The notes beneath the pieces were generated by a model. That model had not been told where the DNA came from. It searched no databases and worked only from the letters and a program-made list of their open reading frames with translations. Both the position numbers and the translations under genes were made by a program. Positions 35,559 through 44,146 of a DNA stretch of 64,000 nucleotides are shown here, piece by piece. Within the stretch, counting starts at the first letter, position 1. The number at the start of each line of letters is the position of its first letter. Source of the stretch: Pseudoxanthomonas sp. (GTDB lineage: Bacteria; Pseudomonadota; Gammaproteobacteria; Xanthomonadales; Xanthomonadaceae); the NCBI GenBank assembly GCA_017745195.1, contig JAGHZW010000111.1, positions 570-64,569 of the forward strand. The letters run 5' to 3'.

Positions 35559-36772
35559 TGGCGCCCTCGTTCCGCCGGCCGGCCTGGCCGGCCGTGCTGC
35601 TGGCCTGCATGCTCGCCTTCGCCGCGCTGCTGCTGCCGCGTGCCGCGCATGCCGCCGACGCGCCGCGCATCGGGATCATGACCATGCAGCCGGGCGAGGT
35701 GTTCTTCGAGCGCTTCGGCCATGACGCGATCGTGGTCGTGGATCCCGCTACCGGCGCGGCGACCTCGTACAACTTCGGCTTCTTCGACCCCAGCGAGCAG
35801 GACTTCCTGTCGCGCTTCCTGCGCGGCGAAATGATGTACTACCTGGTCGCGTTGCCGCTGCAGCAGGACCTGGAGCAGTACCGCGACGCCGGGCGCGGGG
35901 TCAGCGTGCAGTGGCTGGACCTGGAGCCAGGGCAGGCGCGTGCGCTGGCCGACGCGCTGGCCGAGCGCGCCCGCCCGGAAAACGCGCGCTACCGCTACGA
36001 CTACTTCACCGCCAACTGCGCCACCCAGGTACGCGACGCGCTGGATACGGCGATGGGCGGCACGCTGCAGTCGCAGCTGGCCGGCCGTTCGCGCGGCAAC
36101 ACCTATCGCAGCGAAGCGGTGCGGCTGGCGCGCCCCGCACCGTGGATGTGGCTGGGCTTCGACCTGGGCCTGGGTCCGTACGCGGACCGGCCGCTGTCGC
36201 GCTGGGAAGAGGCGTTCGTGCCGATGCGCCTGGCCGACAGCCTGCGCGAAGCGCGCAACAGCGAGGGCCGGCCGCTGGTGGTTGCCGAGGAACAGCTGCT
36301 GCCGCACCTGATCGCGGCCGAGCCGGTGGAGATGCCACGACGCTGGTGGCCGTGGCTGGTCGCCGGCCTCGCCCTCGCCGGCGCGGCCTTCGCCGCCCGC
36401 CGGCGCTCGCGCCTGCTGGCCGGCTTCGCCTTGCCGCTGTGGCTGCTGTGCGGCCTGGCCGGCCTGCTGCTGGTCTACATCTGGGGCTTCACCGCGCATC
36501 ATGCCGGCTGGGCCAACCGCAACCTGTTCTGGCTCAGTCCGCTGTGCCTGCTGCTGTTGCCCGGCGCGCTGGCGCTGCTGCGCGGACGCGTGCCCGGCCG
36601 GCTGTTCCGCCCGCTGCTCTGGATCGTGGCCGGATCGGCCACGCTGGGCTGGGTACTGCTCTGGCTGAGCCTGCAGCCGCAGTACAACCTGCCGTGGATC
36701 GCGTTGCTGCTGCCGATACACGTGGCGCTGGCACTGGCGCTGGGCCGCACGCCGGCGCCACCTCGCCGCTGA
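35558..36772 (+). CDS. DUF4105 (Lnb N-terminal-like periplasmic domain) membrane protein
   Basis: A 404-residue protein. The signal peptide ends RAAHA, then a periplasmic DUF4105 domain (about residues 30-250) follows, with the His/Cys-type catalytic look of papain-like folds: FFERFGHDAIVVVD, TSYNFGFFDP, RYDYFTANCATQVRDAL and GNTYRSEAVRL. The Cys-containing TANCATQVRD and the preceding GHD are conserved features. About five C-terminal TM helices (residues 265-400) anchor it. The activity is unknown; homologues may be peptidases or amidases. It overlaps corC by one nucleotide. Confidence 0.78.
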   Translation: MAPSFRRPAWPAVLLACMLAFAALLLPRAAHAADAPRIGIMTMQPGEVFFERFGHDAIVVVDPATGAATSYNFGFFDPSEQDFLSRFLRGEMMYYLVALPLQQDLEQYRDAGRGVSVQWLDLEPGQARALADALAERARPENARYRYDYFTANCATQVRDALDTAMGGTLQSQLAGRSRGNTYRSEAVRLARPAPWMWLGFDLGLGPYADRPLSRWEEAFVPMRLADSLREARNSEGRPLVVAEEQLLPHLIAAEPVEMPRRWWPWLVAGLALAGAAFAARRRSRLLAGFALPLWLLCGLAGLLLVYIWGFTAHHAGWANRNLFWLSPLCLLLLPGALALLRGRVPGRLFRPLLWIVAGSATLGWVLLWLSLQPQYNLPWIALLLPIHVALALALGRTPAPPRR

Positions 36773-36824
36773 CGCCACGCCACGCGGCTTGCCGCCTGCG
36801 CCTGCACGGCGCAGGATGCGGCGC

Positions 36825-37835
36825 ATGGAAAATGCCGCCGCACCCGCCAATCCCGCCTGCGTCATCAACTGCGTGTGGTACGACGGCGACGGTCGCCGCC
36901 AGGACCTGCCGCTGGAACTGCTCAGCGAGAAGCTGGCCGAAAACGCGCCCGGTTTCGCCTGGGTCGGTCTGTACGAACCGGCCGACGCGGTGCTCGGGCA
37001 GCTGCAGGAAGAACTGGGCCTGCATCCGCTGGCGGTGGAAGACGCGCGCAACGCGCACCAGCGGCCCAAGGTGGAAGCCTATGGCGACACCCTGTTCCTG
37101 GCCGTGCATACCGCGCAGATGGTCGACGGCACGATCCGCTACGGCGAGACCCATGCCTTCCTCGGCGCGCGCTTCCTGCTGACCGTGCGGCACGGCGACT
37201 CGCTGTCCTACGCCTTCGTCCGCAGCCGGATGGAGCGCGAGCCGGAACTGCTGCGCGCCGGCCCGGCGATGGCCCTGCACGGGGTGCTGGACTTCATCGT
37301 CGACAACTACGCGCCGATCGTCGACGAGCACCGCGAAACCCTGCGCACGCTCGAACGCGACATCTTCTCCGACACCTACCGCCGCGCCATTGTCGTGCGC
37401 CTCTACGACCTCAAGCGCGACCTGACCTACATGCGGGTCGCGGTTTCGCCGCTGCAGGATGTGCTGGCGCAGCTGATGCGCAGCCAGGCCGGCCAGGGCC
37501 AGCTGGTGCCCGAGGGCGTGCGCATCTACCTGCGCGACGTGCACGACCACGTGCTGCGCATCAACGACACGATCGACACCATGCGCGACATGCTCGGCAC
37601 CGCGCTGAGTGTGAACCTGTCGCTGGTCACCCTGGCCCAGGGCGAGACGGTCAAGCGCCTCGGCGCCTGGGCGGCGCTGCTGGCCGCGCCGACCTTGGTC
37701 ACCAGCTGGTACGGCATGAACTTCGCGCACATGCCGGAACTGCAGCCGCGCTGGGGCTATCCACTGCTGGTGGTGGCGGTGGCCGGGATCTGCATCGGCC
37801 TGTACCGGCTGTTCAAGCGCGCGCGCTGGCTCTGA
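36825..37835 (+). CDS. corA: CorA-family magnesium/cobalt transporter
   Basis: A 336-residue channel-like transporter. A cytoplasmic alpha/beta funnel has FAWVGLYEPADAVLG and EDARNAHQRPKVEAYGDTLFL. Two C-terminal TM helices carry the signature YGMNF (GMN motif at the end of TM1), and the C-terminus is basic (LFKRARWL). The ATG at 36825 has GCAGGA upstream. It lies 52 bases after the DUF4105 gene. A CorC-type CBS protein is encoded two genes earlier, though the DUF4105 gene lies between. Confidence 0.93.
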   Translation: MENAAAPANPACVINCVWYDGDGRRQDLPLELLSEKLAENAPGFAWVGLYEPADAVLGQLQEELGLHPLAVEDARNAHQRPKVEAYGDTLFLAVHTAQMVDGTIRYGETHAFLGARFLLTVRHGDSLSYAFVRSRMEREPELLRAGPAMALHGVLDFIVDNYAPIVDEHRETLRTLERDIFSDTYRRAIVVRLYDLKRDLTYMRVAVSPLQDVLAQLMRSQAGQGQLVPEGVRIYLRDVHDHVLRINDTIDTMRDMLGTALSVNLSLVTLAQGETVKRLGAWAALLAAPTLVTSWYGMNFAHMPELQPRWGYPLLVVAVAGICIGLYRLFKRARWL

Positions 37836-37991
37836 GGCACGGCGTCCCGTGCGCGTGAAGATGACCGCGTTCACGGCTTTCCGGCAGCCACGTACGCCAA
37901 TGCGACGAAAGTCGTAACGGCCGTGCCGCGCCGCGCATTGACCTGCGTGGCGCGGGGGACGACCCTTGTCCGGTCACCCCGGGAGGCTCCC

Positions 37992-40082
37992 ATGAAAGCG
38001 TTCTCGAAGATCGGCTGGGCCGCGCTCGCGCTGCTCGGCGCATTCTGCCTGGGCACCGTGGCCCTGCGCCGCGGCGAACAGATCAACGCGCTGTGGATCG
38101 TGGTCGCGGCGATTTCCATCTACCTGGTCGCCTACCGCTACTACTCGTTGTTCATCGCCGACAAGGTGATGGGGCTGGATCCGACCCGGGCGACCCCGGC
38201 GGTGCTCAACAACGACGGCCTGGATTACGTGCCGACCAACAAGCACGTGCTGTTCGGCCACCACTTCGCCGCGATCGCGGGCGCCGGCCCGCTGGTCGGC
38301 CCGGTGCTCGCCGCGCAGATGGGCTACCTGCCCGGCCTGCTCTGGCTGGTGGCCGGCGTGGTGTTCGCCGGCGCGGTGCAGGACTTCATGGTCCTGTTCA
38401 TTTCCTCGCGCCGCAACGGCCGCTCGCTCGGCGACCTGGTGCGCGAGGAGATGGGCCAGGTGCCGGGCACCATCGCCCTGTTCGGCGCCTTCCTGATCAT
38501 GATCATCATCCTGGCGGTGCTGGCGATGGTGGTGGTCAAGGCCTTGGCCGAAAGCCCATGGGGCATGTTCACCGTGATCGCGACGATGCCGATCGCGATC
38601 TTCATGGGCATCTACATGCGCTACATCCGGCCCGGCCGGATCGGCGAGATCTCGGTGGTCGGTCTGGTCCTGCTGCTGGCCACGATCTGGTTCGGCGGCA
38701 AGGTCGCCGCCGACCCGACCTGGGGCCCGGCGTTCACCTTCACCGCCAAGCAGATCACCTGGATGCTGATCGGCTACGGCTTCGTCGCCTCGGTGCTGCC
38801 GGTGTGGCTGCTGCTGGCGCCGCGCGACTACCTGTCGACGTTCCTCAAGATCGGCACGATCATCGCCCTGGCCATCGGCATCTTCATCGTCATGCCCGAG
38901 CTGCGCATGCCGGCGCTGACCCAGTTCGCGCACAGCGGCGACGGCCCGGTGTGGAAGGGCGGCATGTTCCCGTTCCTGTTCATCACCATCGCCTGCGGCG
39001 CGGTATCGGGCTTCCACGCGCTGATCGCTTCCGGTACCACGCCGAAGTTGCTGGCGAGCGAGGCGCACATGCGCTACATCGGCTACGGCGGCATGCTGAT
39101 GGAATCGTTCGTGGCGATCATGGCGCTGGTGGCCGCGGCGATCATCGATCCGGGCATCTACTTCGCGATGAACAGCCCGGCCGCGGTGATCGGCCCCGAC
39201 GTGGCATCGGCTGCCGCACACATCACCCAGCAGTGGGGCTTCACCATCACCCCGCAGGACCTCGAGGCCACCGCTGCAGCCATTGGCGAACCGACCATCC
39301 TGCATCGCGCCGGCGGCGCGCCGACCCTGGCGGTCGGCATCGCCCAGATCCTGCACCAGGCCATTCCCGCCGGCGGCAGCGCGATGATGGCGTTCTGGTA
39401 CCACTTCGCGATCCTGTTCGAGGCGCTGTTCATCCTCACCGCGGTGGATGCGGGTACCCGCGCCGGCCGCTTCATGCTGCAGGACCTGCTCGGCAATTTC
39501 GTGCCGGCGCTGCGCCGCACCGAATCCTGGGGCGCGAACATCATCGGCACCGCCGGCTGCGTGGCGCTGTGGGGTTACCTGCTCTATACCGGCGTGGTCG
39601 ATCCGTTCGGCGGCATCCAGACGCTGTGGCCGCTGTTCGGCATCTCCAACCAGATGCTGGCCGGCATCGCGCTGATGCTGGGCACGGTGGTGCTGTTCAA
39701 GATGAAGCGCGACCGCTACGCCTGGGTCACCATGGTCCCGGCGGCGTGGCTGCTGATCTGCACCACCAGCGCCGGCCTGATCAAGATCTTCGACAGCAAC
39801 CCGGCGCAAGGCTTCCTGGCACAGGCGCACAAGTACCAGGACGGGATCGCCTCCGGCCAGGTGCTGGCGCCGGCCAAGACCGCCGACCAGATGCAGCAGA
39901 TCGTGACCAACGCCTACGTCAACACCGGCCTGACCGTGCTGTTCCTGCTGGTGGTGTTCGCGATCCTGGTCTACGCGATCCGCGCGATCCTGGTCACCCG
40001 CGGCGTCACCATGCGCACCGACCGCGAGGCGCCGTACATCGCGCTCACCGCCGAGCAACAGGCCGCGCAGGCCCAGCTGTAA
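37992..40082 (+). CDS. cstA: Carbon starvation protein CstA-family transporter
   Basis: A 696-residue inner-membrane protein with many TM segments. It has the CstA N-terminal block DPTRATPAVLNNDGLDYVPT, then NKHVLFGHHFAAIAGAGPLVGPVLAAQMGYLP, the RTESWGANIIGTAGC segment and the C-terminal DUF4161-like region. CstA transporters import pyruvate and/or peptides under carbon limitation. The start at 37992 has GGGAGG 5 bases upstream. The downstream small gene (YbdD type) is the usual partner, 12 bases away. Confidence 0.95.
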   Translation: MKAFSKIGWAALALLGAFCLGTVALRRGEQINALWIVVAAISIYLVAYRYYSLFIADKVMGLDPTRATPAVLNNDGLDYVPTNKHVLFGHHFAAIAGAGPLVGPVLAAQMGYLPGLLWLVAGVVFAGAVQDFMVLFISSRRNGRSLGDLVREEMGQVPGTIALFGAFLIMIIILAVLAMVVVKALAESPWGMFTVIATMPIAIFMGIYMRYIRPGRIGEISVVGLVLLLATIWFGGKVAADPTWGPAFTFTAKQITWMLIGYGFVASVLPVWLLLAPRDYLSTFLKIGTIIALAIGIFIVMPELRMPALTQFAHSGDGPVWKGGMFPFLFITIACGAVSGFHALIASGTTPKLLASEAHMRYIGYGGMLMESFVAIMALVAAAIIDPGIYFAMNSPAAVIGPDVASAAAHITQQWGFTITPQDLEATAAAIGEPTILHRAGGAPTLAVGIAQILHQAIPAGGSAMMAFWYHFAILFEALFILTAVDAGTRAGRFMLQDLLGNFVPALRRTESWGANIIGTAGCVALWGYLLYTGVVDPFGGIQTLWPLFGISNQMLAGIALMLGTVVLFKMKRDRYAWVTMVPAAWLLICTTSAGLIKIFDSNPAQGFLAQAHKYQDGIASGQVLAPAKTADQMQQIVTNAYVNTGLTVLFLLVVFAILVYAIRAILVTRGVTMRTDREAPYIALTAEQQAAQAQL

Positions 40083-40094
40083 GAGAGGAACGAC

Positions 40095-40319
40095 ATGGGT
40101 ACCCAGCTCGTCCCGCTCGAACACTTCGCCACGCACAGGCGTGTGTGGCGAAGGCTGGTGCAGACCGCGCGCCTGTGCTGCGGCATCCCGGACTACGACA
40201 ACTACGTCCGCCACATGCTGGAGAAGCACCCGGACCGCGAGCCGATGGACTACAAGACGTTCTTCAGGGAACGGCAGGAAGCGCGCTTCGGCGGAAGGTC
40301 CGGATTCCGCTGCTGCTGA
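40095..40319 (+). CDS. YbdD/YjiX-family small protein
   Basis: A 74-residue protein. [30 protein letters not shown], followed by [17 protein letters not shown], matches the YbdD/YjiX (DUF466) family, which is nearly always encoded next to CstA/YjiY and supports its transport activity. Several Cys residues lie at LCCGIPD and at the C-terminus (RCC). It is in the cstA operon and ends in a strong terminator. Confidence 0.92.
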   Translation: MGTQLVPLEHFATHRRVWRRLVQTARLCCGIPDYDNYVRHMLEKHPDREPMDYKTFFRERQEARFGGRSGFRCC

Positions 40320-40341
40320 AGCGGCGGCCTCCGGAAGAAGC

Positions 40342-40370
40342 AAGGGCGAGGCCTCGGCCTCGCCCTTTCT
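40342..40370 (+). terminator. Rho-independent terminator of cstA-ybdD
   Basis: AAGGGCGAGGC (40342-40352) pairs with GCCTCGCCCTT (40357-40367) around a CTCG loop, then TCT. It lies 22 bases after the ybdD stop and may also serve the convergent DUF819 gene. Confidence 0.85.
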
Positions 40371-40401
40371 GTTCCCGCCCGGCGAACGGCCGGTGTTGCG
40401 G

Positions 40402-41664
40402 CTATCCCTGCCCCGCCATCGAACGCAGCACCACGCCCACGATGTAGGCCGCCACCGTTCCGGTCGCATAGCCCAGCGTGCCGAGCAGCGCGCCGACCGG
40501 CGCCAGCGCCGGATGGAACACCGCCGCGACCACCGGCGCCGAGGCCGGCCCGCCGATGTTGCTCTGCGAGCCTAGCGCGAAATAGAAGAACGGCACCCGC
40601 AGCAGCCGGCCCACCAGCGCCAGCAGCAGGATGTGGATCACGATCCAGACCAGGCCCAGCGCCAGCAGCCACGGATTGTCGGCCAGCGAGGCGATGTCCA
40701 TCTGCATGCCGATGCAGGCGATCAGGATGTACAGGAACAGCGAGCCGATCTTCGACGCACCCGCGCCATCCAGGGTGCGCGCGCGGGTCAGGCTCAGGCC
40801 CAGGCCGATGAAGGTCGACAGCACCACCACCCACACGAACGGCTCGTGCAGGCTTACCTGCCGCGACCACGACACGTTCTGCGCGAACCAGGCCGAGGCC
40901 GGGCCGGCGATCGCATGCGACAGGCCGACCGTGCCGAACGCGATGCCGACGATCACCATCAGGTCGGTCAGCGAGGCGACCCGCTCGTGCTGCTTCTGGT
41001 AGCTGGCCAGGCGCTCCTTCAGGTCCTCGATCGCGCGGGTGTCGGCGCCGGTGCGTGCGTCGATCGCCGCGGCGCGATTGGCCAGGAAGATCAGCACCGC
41101 CATCCACACGTAGCCCACGCCGACGTCCACCACCACGAACTGCCCGAACGTGGTCTCGTTGACGGCGAAGATCTCCTTCATCGCCAGCATGTTCGCGCCG
41201 CCGCCGATCCAGCTGCCGGCCAGCGCGGCCATGCCGCCCCAGGTGTCGCCGGCCACCGCCTGCGGATGCAGCAGGTCCATCAGCCAGAACGAGGCGAAGG
41301 CGCCGAGCATGATGCTGATCGACGCGGCCGCGTACATCGCCAGCAGTTTCGGCCCGAGCCTGAGCACGCCCTTGATGTCGATGGTCAGGGTCAGCAGGAC
41401 CAGCGCGGCCGGCAGCAGCACGCGGCTGGCCACCGGGTTGTAGAGCTTGCTGGCGTTGCCGTCGATCAGGCCGACGCTGTTGTAGATGCCCGGGATGAAG
41501 TAGCACAGCAGCAGCGCCGGCACCCAGGTGAAGAACTTCTTCCAGAACGGCGTGGGCCCGCTGGACAGCCAGAAGATCAGCCCCAGCGTGGCCGCGATCA
41601 GGCCGAACAGGACGATGTCGTTCTGGATCAGCGCAGTGGACGGTTCGGTGGCTTCGATCGCCAT
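40402..41664 (-). CDS. DUF819 (YjcL-like) integral membrane protein
   Basis: A 420-residue protein with about 11 TM segments. The family motifs GSWIGGGANMLAMKEIFAVNE and LGSQSNIGGPASAPVVAAVFHPALAPVGALLGTLGYA match DUF819, whose structure and repeat pattern resemble secondary transporters. The substrate is unknown. The ATG at 41664 has AGGAG about 11 bases upstream. It lies 85 bases downstream of the S9 peptidase gene on the same strand, within a run of peptide-related genes. Confidence 0.85.
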   Translation of the reverse strand: MAIEATEPSTALIQNDIVLFGLIAATLGLIFWLSSGPTPFWKKFFTWVPALLLCYFIPGIYNSVGLIDGNASKLYNPVASRVLLPAALVLLTLTIDIKGVLRLGPKLLAMYAAASISIMLGAFASFWLMDLLHPQAVAGDTWGGMAALAGSWIGGGANMLAMKEIFAVNETTFGQFVVVDVGVGYVWMAVLIFLANRAAAIDARTGADTRAIEDLKERLASYQKQHERVASLTDLMVIVGIAFGTVGLSHAIAGPASAWFAQNVSWSRQVSLHEPFVWVVVLSTFIGLGLSLTRARTLDGAGASKIGSLFLYILIACIGMQMDIASLADNPWLLALGLVWIVIHILLLALVGRLLRVPFFYFALGSQSNIGGPASAPVVAAVFHPALAPVGALLGTLGYATGTVAAYIVGVVLRSMAGQG

Positions 41665-41749
41665 CGGCGGGCGTACTCCTCTGGACTGCGGATGTCGGGC
41701 CTGCGGAAACGCGATGGCCGGCGTTGCGCCGGCCATCGGGATCGGTTGC

Positions 41750-43864
41750 CTACTGGCCGATGTGCTGCTTCAGCCAGGCGTTGACGGTGTCGTGCCAGAG
41801 CACGCTGTTGGCCGGCTTGAGCACCCAGTGGTTCTCGTCCGGGAAGTACAGCAGCTTCGATTCGATGCCGCCGCGCTGCAGCGCGGTGAACGCCGACAGG
41901 CCCTGGTCGACCGGCACGCGGTAGTCCTTCTGGCCCTGCACCACCAGCATCGGCACCTTCCAGTCGGCGATGTGCCGGGCCGGGTTGTAGCGCTCGTAGC
42001 CTTCCGGATTGGCCGCCACGGTGCCGCCGAATTCCCATTCGGTGAACCACAGTTCCTCGGTCACCACGCCCATCGAACGGGTGTCGAACACGCCGTCGTG
42101 GTTGACCAGGCACTTCCACGGCGAGTTGCCCTTGGCGTCGAACCAGTTGCCGGCGATCCAGTTGATCATGAAGCCGCCGTAGCTGGCGCCCAGCGCGCAG
42201 GCGCGGCCGCCGTCGAGGAAGCCGTACTTCTGCTGCGCCGCGGCCCAGCCCTTCTGCAGGTCTTCCAGCGGCCGGCTGCCCCAGTGGCCGCTGATCGCAT
42301 CGGTGAAGGCCTGGCCGTAGCCGGTCGAACCGTGGAAGTCGATCATCACCACCGCGTAGCCCTGGCCGGCGTAGGTCTGCGGGTTCCAGCGGTAGCTCCA
42401 GCCATCGCCGAAACTGCCCTGCGGGCCGCCGTGGATCAGGAACGCGACCGGGTAGCGCTTGCCTTCCTGGTAGTTCCACGGCTTGACCACGTAACCGTGC
42501 ACGGTCTCGCCGTTCCAGCCGGCGAAGTTGAACTGCTCGTAGTCGCCGAACTTCACCTCCGGCAACGATTCGCCGGCGCTGGCCGTGAGCGCATGCTGCG
42601 CCTGCGGCGCCGACAGGGTGGTGGCGAACAGCTGGTCGCCGCTCCTGAGCGTGTTGCGGGCGAACACCAGGGTGTCGCCGGCGATCTCGAAGGCCGAAAT
42701 GCTGCCCTCGCCCACCACCTTGCCGACCTTGCCGCTTTCGATGTCGACGCCGAACAGCGGGTGCTGGCCCATGTCCTGGGCGGTGGTGTAGATCGTGCGG
42801 CCGTCGGCGGACAGGACGATGCCGTCGGCGCTGCGGTCCCAGTCTGCGGCGATCTCGCGGGTCGCGCCGGTGGCCAGGTCGCGCGCCATCAGCGCGAAAC
42901 GGTCGGCCTCGAAGCCCGGGCGCTTCATCGCGCGGTAGTACAGGGTCTTGCCGTCGGCGCTGAACACCGGGCCGGTGTCCCAGGCCGGGTTGGCTTCGGT
43001 CAGGTTGCGCAGCGGCTGGCCTTCGCTGAACTGGAACAGGTCGAAGTTGGTCGACCAGGCTTCCTTGCGGTCGGCACGGCGCATGGCGAACACCAGCGAC
43101 CTGCCGTCCGGCGACCAGGTGTATTCGCTCTCGTCGCCGAAGGGCCGCGACGGCACGTTGCCCGGCACGCCGCGATCGTCGGCGCCCACCAGCGTCACCG
43201 CCGGCTGGGTCTTGCCGGTCACCGGCGTGGTCACGAACAGGCGGTTGAGGCGGCCGTCCATCCAGGTGTCCCAGTGGCGCACGAACAGCTGGTCGTAGAT
43301 CACGCCGCTGGCCTTGGCCTGCTCGCGCTGGGCCTGGCGCTTGACCGTGCAGTCGAGATCGGCGGCACAGTCGGGGAACACTTCCAGGCTCACCGCCAGG
43401 CGTTCGCCGCCGGGTGCGACCTTGAAGCTGCCGACGTCGAGCGGCAGGCGGGTGATCTGCCGCGGTGCGCCGCCGGTGGCCGCCACCGCGTACACCTGCT
43501 GGGTACCGGACTGGCCACTGAGGAAGTACAGCGACTGGCCGTCGCTCGAGAACGCCGGCGAGGACACGTTCCAGCCCACCGGCGTGAGCCGCTTGGCCTG
43601 GGCCTGGCCGGCGTGCAGGTCGCGGACCCACAGCGAGGTCGAAGCCTTGCCCAGGTCCTCGCCACTGCCACCGAGCATTTCGCGTTTGGCGAAGACCAGC
43701 AGGCCGCCGTCGGGCGCCAGTACCGGCGAAGAGATCCGGTCCAGGCGCTGCATGTCGCGCACGTCGAAGCCGCGGGCAGCCTCGGCCGGCGCGGCGTGGG
43801 CCATGCCGAGCATGGCGGCCAGCAGCGGCAGGATCAGGGACTTGGATGGGGTGACAGGCTTCAT
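41750..43864 (-). CDS. S9-family (prolyl oligopeptidase-like) secreted peptidase
   Basis: A 704-residue protein. The signal peptide (MKPVTPSKSLILPLLAAMLGMAHAAPA) is followed by a beta-propeller (about residues 30-420) with TolB/WD-like repeats (e.g. SPVLAPDGGLLVFAKREM, FSSDGQSLYFLSGQSG, LSADGRTIYTTAQDMG). The C-terminal alpha/beta-hydrolase has the nucleophile in GASYGGF (Ser561), with Asp647 (QKDYRVP) and His679 (DENHWV). It probably releases dipeptides from oligopeptides in the periplasm. The start at 43864 has GGAG 6 bases upstream. It lies upstream of DUF819 and downstream of OPT. Confidence 0.93.
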   Translation of the reverse strand: MKPVTPSKSLILPLLAAMLGMAHAAPAEAARGFDVRDMQRLDRISSPVLAPDGGLLVFAKREMLGGSGEDLGKASTSLWVRDLHAGQAQAKRLTPVGWNVSSPAFSSDGQSLYFLSGQSGTQQVYAVAATGGAPRQITRLPLDVGSFKVAPGGERLAVSLEVFPDCAADLDCTVKRQAQREQAKASGVIYDQLFVRHWDTWMDGRLNRLFVTTPVTGKTQPAVTLVGADDRGVPGNVPSRPFGDESEYTWSPDGRSLVFAMRRADRKEAWSTNFDLFQFSEGQPLRNLTEANPAWDTGPVFSADGKTLYYRAMKRPGFEADRFALMARDLATGATREIAADWDRSADGIVLSADGRTIYTTAQDMGQHPLFGVDIESGKVGKVVGEGSISAFEIAGDTLVFARNTLRSGDQLFATTLSAPQAQHALTASAGESLPEVKFGDYEQFNFAGWNGETVHGYVVKPWNYQEGKRYPVAFLIHGGPQGSFGDGWSYRWNPQTYAGQGYAVVMIDFHGSTGYGQAFTDAISGHWGSRPLEDLQKGWAAAQQKYGFLDGGRACALGASYGGFMINWIAGNWFDAKGNSPWKCLVNHDGVFDTRSMGVVTEELWFTEWEFGGTVAANPEGYERYNPARHIADWKVPMLVVQGQKDYRVPVDQGLSAFTALQRGGIESKLLYFPDENHWVLKPANSVLWHDTVNAWLKQHIGQ

Positions 43865-44060
43865 CCGGAGCTCCGGCATGGGTAATTACGGGATGTTATG
43901 TAGCGAACGCGAATCCGCGCAAAGGCGGAAGGTCATGTCGAAGGCGGACGGCGACGCGGGGCGGCACGGCCCACCATCGTCGGCCCGCACCGCACTTCGC
44001 ACCGCACGACAGCCGGCGCGACCAAGCCGTGCTCCGTGCCAATCAACAGGCGGCACGGCC

Positions 44061-44146
44061 CAGGCCGCGTACGTACCACTTCAACGACCGGCGCAGCTCA
44101 GGCCGCGCGCGTACCACTTCACGGCCGGTGCGGCTCAGGCCGCGCC
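44061..44146. repeat. Tandem 37-38 bp repeat overlapping the OPT gene 3' end
   Basis: Two imperfect 38- and 37-bp units start at 44061 and 44099 (both CAGGCCGCG, then GCGTACCACTTCA or a close variant), and a partial third copy starts at 44136 inside the OPT gene end. Each contains the complement of the GCGGCCTGA or GCGGCCTGG region, so the transporter's stop codon area is copied two or three times. The rest of the gap 43865-44060 holds no gene. Confidence 0.75.

Noticed and set aside
33737..37069. A 1110-codon minus-strand frame covering ybeY to corA.
   Set aside because: It spans several well-supported plus-strand genes and shows low-complexity Arg/Gln/Ser runs only.
37974..40469. An 831-codon minus-strand frame opposite cstA, rich in Asp, His and Arg.
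   Set aside because: It is the antisense of a multi-TM protein gene; charged composition follows from complementing hydrophobic codons.
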